Assembly (NCBI GenBank): GCA_021160785.1
Contig: JAGHBX010000185.1
Coordinates: 1-11,373, forward strand
Source: Planctomycetota bacterium
Lineage (GTDB): Bacteria > Planctomycetota > Phycisphaerae > Sedimentisphaerales > Anaerohalosphaeraceae
Direction: 5' to 3'
Length of the DNA: 11,373 nt
In this document: positions 8,601 through 11,373 of the stretch, piece by piece
Layout: the number at the start of each line of letters is the position of its first letter
How positions within the stretch are numbered: position 1 is the stretch's first letter
Program-made: the position numbers and the translations under genes
The notes under the pieces: generated by a model
The model's database searches: none
Told to the model about the DNA's origin: nothing
The model's input: only the letters and a program-made list of their open reading frames with translations

Positions 8601-11102
8601 GTCGGCTACTACAAGTTGCACCAGGTTGTCCGCATAGGGAAGAGTCTTTCCGTCAAACAGCGCTATAGTGACATCGCCGGACTTAGCCAGCGATTCACGC
8701 GCCGCCATGACGGCATCGGAGTCTGTTGCGAGTACCTGCACAATATAGCTGTCGGATGCGTGCAATGCGGCAGTGAACTTGCCATCTCCGCAACCGATAT
8801 GAACAACCAACCCGCCTTTGACTCCACTGTCTTCAAGAACGCCGCTTGCCGCGATCATGCCATCGAAGATGGGTGTTGCCTTCAGATCATACTCCGCGCT
8901 TCCGCTCTTAACAAATGCCATACTCGGTATGCCGTGATGAGGACCGCTTGCGCCGCTATGCCCGGGAACGGCCACTTCGCCTTTCTTGAACGATCTCTTG
9001 TACACGGCATCAGTCTCCGCACGCGACCACTTCAGTTTCAGGTCAGTCTTGTTCCAGTCTTTCGACGGCCGGTATCCACCCCGGTCATGAACGGCTATAT
9101 ACACTTCCGAATCTTCACTGATCATGAATTTGAAACCTGGAGCAGGCTCCTTCGTGCTGCCGCGCGAGATCGTCACGGTGCTCAGCCCTTTCAGCTCATC
9201 CGGCAATTCAATGATGTCAAATTTCTTGTCGTCATCACTGCATCTTCTGGATTGTCCGCCGACGCCGATCTTAACATCAGTCCGCGGTTCGGGCTCGTGA
9301 ACCTCGCCGATGATTTCCTTGAGTTCATCGATATGGTTCTGGTAAACACCACGCGGAGTGGTCCGGTGCTGGATGCAGAGACCTGCGGCATAGCCGGTGG
9401 CAATCCCCATCTGCCCGCAGGTTACCATCACGCGGGGCCCGCCAAGTCCGACATGACTGCAGCTAAAGCAGCGGCCTGCCATCATGAGATTATCGACATT
9501 CTTTGAATACAGGCATCTGAAAGGGACGTAATAACTGGGAACCCTTCTATATAACGCCCATGAACGGAAGTCATCAGGCAAACCCTCGCGACACTTTTGG
9601 AAGTGCAAATCGATCATTCGTTTTTCCTGAACAACGGCGTCATCAAAGCGGGCGCCGCTGACTATATCCTTCATCGTGTAGATATAATCTCCCATCAAAC
9701 GCCGCGACTCTCGTTTGCCAGCAATATAACCGACCCATTCCAACTCTCGACGGGCGTACTTCTCCTGCTGCTTGGCCTTGGAAAAAGCGCTATAGATTGC
9801 CCGCAAGAGATGGTCACGGATATGTTCCGCATCATCAACCTGATGGACATCATTGGCTGAATATTCCCAATGCCAAGCACCCCTAACTTCTACGCTGTAT
9901 TCGGAAATATCTATAGCCCATGGCACCTCTGGAAAACTCACTTTCTCTTTTGCATCATGACTGCCCCAAATCAAAGAGGAGCCCATGACATGATTATCCG
10001 GCTCTTTCGGAGACCACAGCTCCAGAGGATCGCTGGTTAGGTTTCCTACCCGAGGATACGAAATCTTCTTATCCCACTTCTCACCAAACTCGGTATAGCT
10101 TTCGCGCCCATATCGATACTCGGCGCCGGCCCAATAGCCGATCCAGCCGTCACCCGTGCAGTCGATAAAGAGCCCCGAACGCAAACGCAGCGCCTTACCG
10201 GTAACGGTAGAGACCGCATCGACACTGACGATCTTACCATCGGCCATCTCCACATCATAAGCTCGATACGGCTTAAACATCTTGACCCCGTCGGCCGCCT
10301 CCATCGCATGGTCGCGCCTTGCCTGGTTCAGGGTCGTGTTCTTTGTCGAATGGAGTTTCTCCAGGATTCTTTTGCCACTGCCGTATTCCCCACCCGGAGT
10401 GACTCTGACCTCAGCGCTTCCATTTCCGCCAAGAAGCTCCCGGTCATGAACCAGTGCGACGCGCAGCCCTCGCTCCTCGGCCGCAAGAGCCGCAGCGCAT
10501 CCCGCGATTCCGCCGCCCACGATGATCACATCAAACCTTCCGCCATCAGGCGGGGTGTCGGGCAAGCCCCGGAGCTTGTTGCGCCATTTCCGGTTGACTG
10601 ATGGTTTGTCGGAATCAAAGTTCACAGGTTCTTCCACGGGATCATTACTGAAGAAGATCGCATCGCATCTACCCTCAAAACCCGTAAGGTCATGGAGCCT
10701 AATCTGGAGGCTCTTTTTCTTGACGTCAACCATCCCGCCATCCTGCCACTGCCAGCCGGCGAGAGTGCCGAATTCCTTTTCCACTGTTACGCCATCGAGG
10801 ATGACTTGGAAACGGCCGGGCGACTTCCAATTGCCGGGCACCCAATCCATGGTACGCACCCACATTCTGTATTTGCCGGTTGACTTGAAATCAACCGTCG
10901 TGACCGCATCGGCAACAGGCTTTCCCAGGCCGTGGGCCAACAGATAGGGAGAACCCATCGTCTGCATGAACTGCTGATCCAGCGACCAGCCGCCGTGACT
11001 ATCGAAGCCTTCAGCTTCCACCAGAAGCGACTCTCCCAAGGCCACCGACGAAAAGATTGCCATAATAGATATTAATACCAGCAGTACCTTCTCATAACTC
11101 AC
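5655..11102 (-). CDS. Giant exported fusion: carbohydrate-binding-like domain, FAD oxidoreductase, methyltransferase-like domain, PQQ-like beta-propeller
   Basis: The product has 1815 residues and starts at a GTG (11102), with AAAGGA about nine bases upstream. Residues 1-23 are a Sec signal peptide without twin arginines. About 24-155 is a carbohydrate-binding-like beta-sandwich (EAEGF, WVRTMDWVPG, LHDLTGF). About 190-600 is an FAD-dependent oxidoreductase (PF12831 type): GGGIAG at 196-201 binds the dinucleotide, and the closing motif AGRCFSCSH begins at 542. About 625-735 resembles a beta-sandwich seen in exported PVC proteins (EVYIAVHDR). About 755-870 is a SAM-methyltransferase-like Rossmann domain with GCGDG at 770-774 and LSPGG. 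From 876 (WSHYMHG) to the end is a PQQ-type propeller; a second propeller segment starts at WPMYRRN (1337) with blades such as YALDSAGGKEKW. Methyltransferase-plus-propeller proteins occur in planctomycetes; the FAD half in front is unusual. A 44-bp repeat marks the junction. No stop or frameshift breaks it. The enzymatic reaction is unknown. Confidence 0.8.
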   Translation of the reverse strand: MSYEKVLLVLISIMAIFSSVALGESLLVEAEGFDSHGGWSLDQQFMQTMGSPYLLAHGLGKPVADAVTTVDFKSTGKYRMWVRTMDWVPGNWKSPGRFQVILDGVTVEKEFGTLAGWQWQDGGMVDVKKKSLQIRLHDLTGFEGRCDAIFFSNDPVEEPVNFDSDKPSVNRKWRNKLRGLPDTPPDGGRFDVIIVGGGIAGCAAALAAEERGLRVALVHDRELLGGNGSAEVRVTPGGEYGSGKRILEKLHSTKNTTLNQARRDHAMEAADGVKMFKPYRAYDVEMADGKIVSVDAVSTVTGKALRLRSGLFIDCTGDGWIGYWAGAEYRYGRESYTEFGEKWDKKISYPRVGNLTSDPLELWSPKEPDNHVMGSSLIWGSHDAKEKVSFPEVPWAIDISEYSVEVRGAWHWEYSANDVHQVDDAEHIRDHLLRAIYSAFSKAKQQEKYARRELEWVGYIAGKRESRRLMGDYIYTMKDIVSGARFDDAVVQEKRMIDLHFQKCREGLPDDFRSWALYRRVPSYYVPFRCLYSKNVDNLMMAGRCFSCSHVGLGGPRVMVTCGQMGIATGYAAGLCIQHRTTPRGVYQNHIDELKEIIGEVHEPEPRTDVKIGVGGQSRRCSDDDKKFDIIELPDELKGLSTVTISRGSTKEPAPGFKFMISEDSEVYIAVHDRGGYRPSKDWNKTDLKLKWSRAETDAVYKRSFKKGEVAVPGHSGASGPHHGIPSMAFVKSGSAEYDLKATPIFDGMIAASGVLEDSGVKGGLVVHIGCGDGKFTAALHASDSYIVQVLATDSDAVMAARESLAKSGDVTIALFDGKTLPYADNLVQLVVADSDSQVAIAEIMRVLSPGGVVMTRTAGGWKRDVKDWPDDIDEWSHYMHGPDNNPVAKDTVVGPPRRLRWKAPSLWSRSHEQISSFAVMVSAAGRNFYIFDESVPGIIRYKPSADAPKSWVPGTSYPALKGHANIPEKWSLFARDAFSGVLLWKRPLKDWDSEHTKTITLRSTSATVQRTLVADGDHLFTTNGYRGPAAVLNASSGKVLRTIKGTDGTDEILFAAGTLYLRVRSGAFSGVVAADPETGKVLWKHEEKQYNPMSMAVSGKHLVYHNRRQIICLRSDDGHELWEKDFSKLRGYRYTFGPAIVIAGERVAISGTFGLLVLNKQTGETEWAKNLPSRGALNDPDMFVIDGAVWRANGMRIEGYDLKTGKLVGQIETDTVYSKGHHPRCYRAKATSKYILAQHRGVEFLHLKNESEHYQNDWTRGPCRFGVMPCNGLLYVPQHQCLCYPGSLMNGFNAYASASSEEMAGIVEAAEKLDGRLHKGPAYGKAKARQPAPADWPMYRRNASRFGATDATVSGKLRASWRIDIGGRLTPPVMAGNTVFVSAKDHDTLYALDSAGGKEKWHYRVGGQIDSAPSILGDLVLFGSADGWIYCLRAGDGRLVWRFHAAPTPRMIVVDNRVESPWKVHGSPLVLDGKVYFSAGRSSFLDGGIFLYALDPTSGKVLHSGRIDTWNRTRTDADGKPFLPAFHIEGTRSDLLVSEGGSLYMGQIELSPSLKIVETPYRPGPDPDSSNLVGPFDFEKNPTYYFFGEKEFGSYPGYPNKGRKKKLVGHMGARKPGRHLITTGGFLDDTYWHRIFWMYSETWPGFNHANVAAKSGQLLVIGPKRTYGVQCYPERTVNSPQFIPGKYGYLLFADDNDNEPVLDDKDWGRDKGIGFTRRKAPVWHQWVPVRIRAMTLANKRLFVAGPPDKVDHEDPLATFENRSAAMLWVYDSASGKRTAEYDLKTTPVFDGMIAGPNRIFMSMSDGSVVCMTTK
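5719..5762 (-). repeat. 44-bp internal repeat, copy near the C-terminus of the giant gene
   Basis: This copy matches 8851-8894 at 41 of 44 bases, in the same orientation and reading frame (offset 3132, divisible by three). It encodes EYDLKTTPVFDGMIA, about residues 1781-1795, in the last propeller blade. Confidence 0.85.
8851..8894 (-). repeat. 44-bp internal repeat, copy at the central domain junction
   Basis: This copy encodes EYDLKATPIFDGMIA, about residues 737-751, between the end of the oxidoreductase half (SMAFVKSG) and the start of the methyltransferase-like domain (GVLEDSGVKGG). Its resemblance to the end of a propeller protein suggests it is a leftover propeller tail at a fusion seam. 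Confidence 0.85.
10943..11052 (-). repeat. 110-bp direct repeat, parental copy at the 5' end of the giant gene
   Basis: This is the partner of 5517-5626. It encodes roughly residues 18-54 of the giant protein: the end of the signal peptide and the first strands of the carbohydrate-binding-like domain. Confidence 0.9.
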
Positions 11103-11166
11103 AACTTTATTTCCTTTAATTTGTAACCGTTCACGGCTATTTCGACTGTATTGAGTAACACGCTCA

Positions 11167-11195
11167 ATGCCAAATACCCATTGTTATTATGTCAA
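11167..11195 (-). promoter_or_regulatory. Possible promoter of the giant gene
   Basis: The minus strand shows a perfect TTGACA (11195-11190), a 17-base spacer and TGGCAT (11172-11167), a poor -10 box. The leader to the GTG at 11102 would be about 58 bases. The surrounding region is AT-rich, as expected upstream of a gene. Confidence 0.35.
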
Positions 11196-11239
11196 CTGAC
11201 ATTTCCCATTTAGCCGTCTAAAAAACAGAAACAACAAAA

Positions 11240-11373
11240 TTAACCGTTGACAAATCCGGCTTCATAGGAGAGGTCAGACCCCTTTTCTCGGTCTTTCTGA
11301 TTCTCTGCTGCGGTGATTCGGGCGTTGGCCCAGTTGCCCGGTATTTTGTCGCCTTCGAAGACTAACATGAGGC
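11240..11373 (-). CDS. Possible C-terminal end of an unidentified gene, cut by the right edge
   Basis: A minus-strand frame is open from the right edge to a TAA at 11240-11242, giving 43 residues (VFEGDKIPGNW ... AGFVNG). I do not recognise the family. The opposite strand is also open over much of the same stretch, so this may be chance. If real, the gene would precede the giant gene on the same strand by about 137 bases. Confidence 0.2.
   Translation of the reverse strand, partial: LMLVFEGDKIPGNWANARITAAENQKDREKGSDLSYEAGFVNG

Noticed and set aside
7110..9506. Plus-strand open frame of 798 codons antisense to the giant gene
   Set aside because: Its translation has no recognisable domain, while the minus strand here encodes clear methyltransferase-like and propeller motifs. 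Long antisense frames arise from codon bias.
11247..11252. TTGACA on the plus strand as a promoter reading off the right edge
   Set aside because: No acceptable -10 box lies 16-18 bases downstream and no plus-strand gene start follows inside the window.

Overview
The window looks like part of a chromosome from the PVC group of bacteria, most likely a planctomycete or a close relative such as Lentisphaerae or Kiritimatiellae. This is an inference from protein families, not from a marker gene. The evidence is an exported protein related to the hydrazine synthase alpha subunit with C-terminal CXXCH haem motifs, a giant exported protein joining an FAD oxidoreductase to a PQQ-type propeller, and a GH99-like glycosidase. 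I saw no tRNA, rRNA, CRISPR array or complete insertion sequence.

Layout from left to right. (1) 1-1260, minus strand: an Nramp-superfamily transporter, cut by the left edge, with its own good promoter. (2) 1401-4109, minus strand: an exported carbohydrate-binding-like / HZS-alpha-like / cytochrome c protein with a strong promoter. (3) 4307-5521, plus strand: an exported GH99-like endo-glycosidase candidate, divergent from (2) and more AT-rich than its left-hand neighbours. (4) 5517-5626: a 110-bp, about 94% identical relic of the start of the next gene, reaching into the GH99 stop codon. (5) 5655-11102, minus strand: an 1815-residue exported fusion of a carbohydrate-binding-like domain, an FAD-dependent oxidoreductase, a beta-sandwich-like domain, a methyltransferase-like domain and a PQQ-like beta-propeller. 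(6) 11103-11373: the upstream region of the giant gene, then an unidentified edge segment with a possible partial minus-strand reading frame.

The three central genes all encode predicted exported proteins with glycan-binding or glycan-cleaving parts next to redox parts (FAD, haem, possibly a quinone). A reasonable but unproven reading is a cell-envelope module that binds or cuts a polysaccharide and passes electrons onward. The most unusual signals are the architecture of the giant gene, a near-identical 44-bp internal repeat exactly at its central domain junction, and the stray copy of its 5' end just past its own stop codon. Together these suggest recent module shuffling or tandem duplication with deletion at this locus.
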